In this document: in pieces, positions 45,037 to 45,113 of the stretch
Layout of the letters: each line of letters opens with the position of its first letter
Numbering within the stretch: position 1 is the stretch's first letter
Assembly: GCA_036376135.1 (NCBI GenBank)
Contig: DASVAW010000039.1
Location: forward strand, 1 to 45,113
From: Candidatus Polarisedimenticolaceae bacterium
Lineage (GTDB): Bacteria > Acidobacteriota > Polarisedimenticolia > Polarisedimenticolales > DASRJG01
Length of the DNA stretch: 45,113 nucleotides
Reading direction: 5' to 3'
Position numbers and translations under genes: made by a program
The notes under the pieces: model-generated
What the model was told of the DNA's origin: nothing
Seen by the model: the letters and a program-made list of their open reading frames with translations, nothing else
Databases searched by the model: none

Positions 45037-45113
45037 AGGGACAGTCCCTCTTTTCCCTGTCTTCCATGCGCCGGGACGTGCGCTTAGGGGCATGGAAGAC
45101 AGGGAAAAGAGGG
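45037..45113. repeat. Palindrome and long inverted repeat after pruA, cut by the window end
   Basis: First comes AGGGAC-A-GTCCCT (45037-45049), 9 bp after the pruA stop. Overlapping it, a perfect 24-bp inverted repeat has arms 45046-45069 and 45090-45113 with a 20-nt loop; the right arm ends exactly at the last base given. Internal CTCTTTTCCCTGTCTTCC has low GC for this DNA. It may be a REP/MITE-like element or a terminator, or a fold-back artefact at a contig end. Confidence 0.7.

Overview
The window is very GC-rich, densely coded bacterial DNA from a Gram-negative organism. The signs are an ExbB/ExbD/TonB energising operon, lipoprotein signals, many secreted peptidases, a membrane proton/sodium pyrophosphatase, a LeuT-type transporter, class I FbaB aldolase and a PilZ/EAL protein. 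This mix suggests a peptide- and amino-acid-degrading heterotroph, most likely Acidobacteriota or a related deep lineage. That placement is inferred from gene content; no rRNA or tRNA gene is visible. The first gene is cut by the left edge, and the right edge lies exactly at the end of a 24-bp inverted repeat.

Layout. 1-4.4 kb, minus strand: HerA-like ATPase (partial), receiver-EAL phosphodiesterase, two unknown proteins, and a ClpX-like AAA+ ATPase. 4.4-7.4 kb, plus: prohibitin-like SPFH protein coupled to a secreted S9 peptidase. 7.4-12 kb, minus: VapBC toxin-antitoxin, ankyrin lipoprotein, flavin reductase-like protein, small cysteine-containing secreted protein, membrane pyrophosphatase. 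12.2-16.8 kb, plus: protein with two GspG-like units, TrpF, two response regulators and a TPR sensor kinase. 16.8-21.9 kb, minus: LeuT-family transporter with a 34-residue membrane partner, then the operon TPR lipoprotein-tonB-exbB-exbD-exbD. 22.1-26.2 kb, plus: secreted protein plus matrixin-type metalloprotease, AmpG-like permease, SDR, TonB C-terminal domain protein. 26.2-35.4 kb, mixed: aldolase, M61 peptidase, copper ATPase, MscL, DUF3052, FtcD, and a degenerate Fic protein with a winged helix. 35.5-45.1 kb, mixed: PilZ protein, Tat-exported Ntn asparaginase, rhodanese, DUF1015, M28 peptidase, GluQ, CAP protein, small membrane protein, and proline-catabolic PruA.

How the genes fit together: exported peptidases (S9, matrixin, M61, M28) and a Tat-exported asparaginase would release amino acids. 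The NSS transporter would import them. FtcD (histidine route) and PruA (proline route) would feed glutamate metabolism. TonB-ExbBD and the pyrophosphatase handle membrane energisation.

Most interesting signals: (1) a Fic protein that has lost both the catalytic His and the inhibitory Glu, keeps a winged helix, and has an AT-rich inverted repeat at its own promoter; (2) palindromic elements directly after three stop codons, one of which encodes the last eight residues and stop of GluQ; (3) a ClpX-like ATPase without the zinc domain, the GYVG pore loop or the ClpP-binding IGF loop; (4) four convergent gene pairs that share exactly four bases at their stop codons; (5) repeated -10 boxes 6-9 nt before start codons, pointing to leaderless translation.
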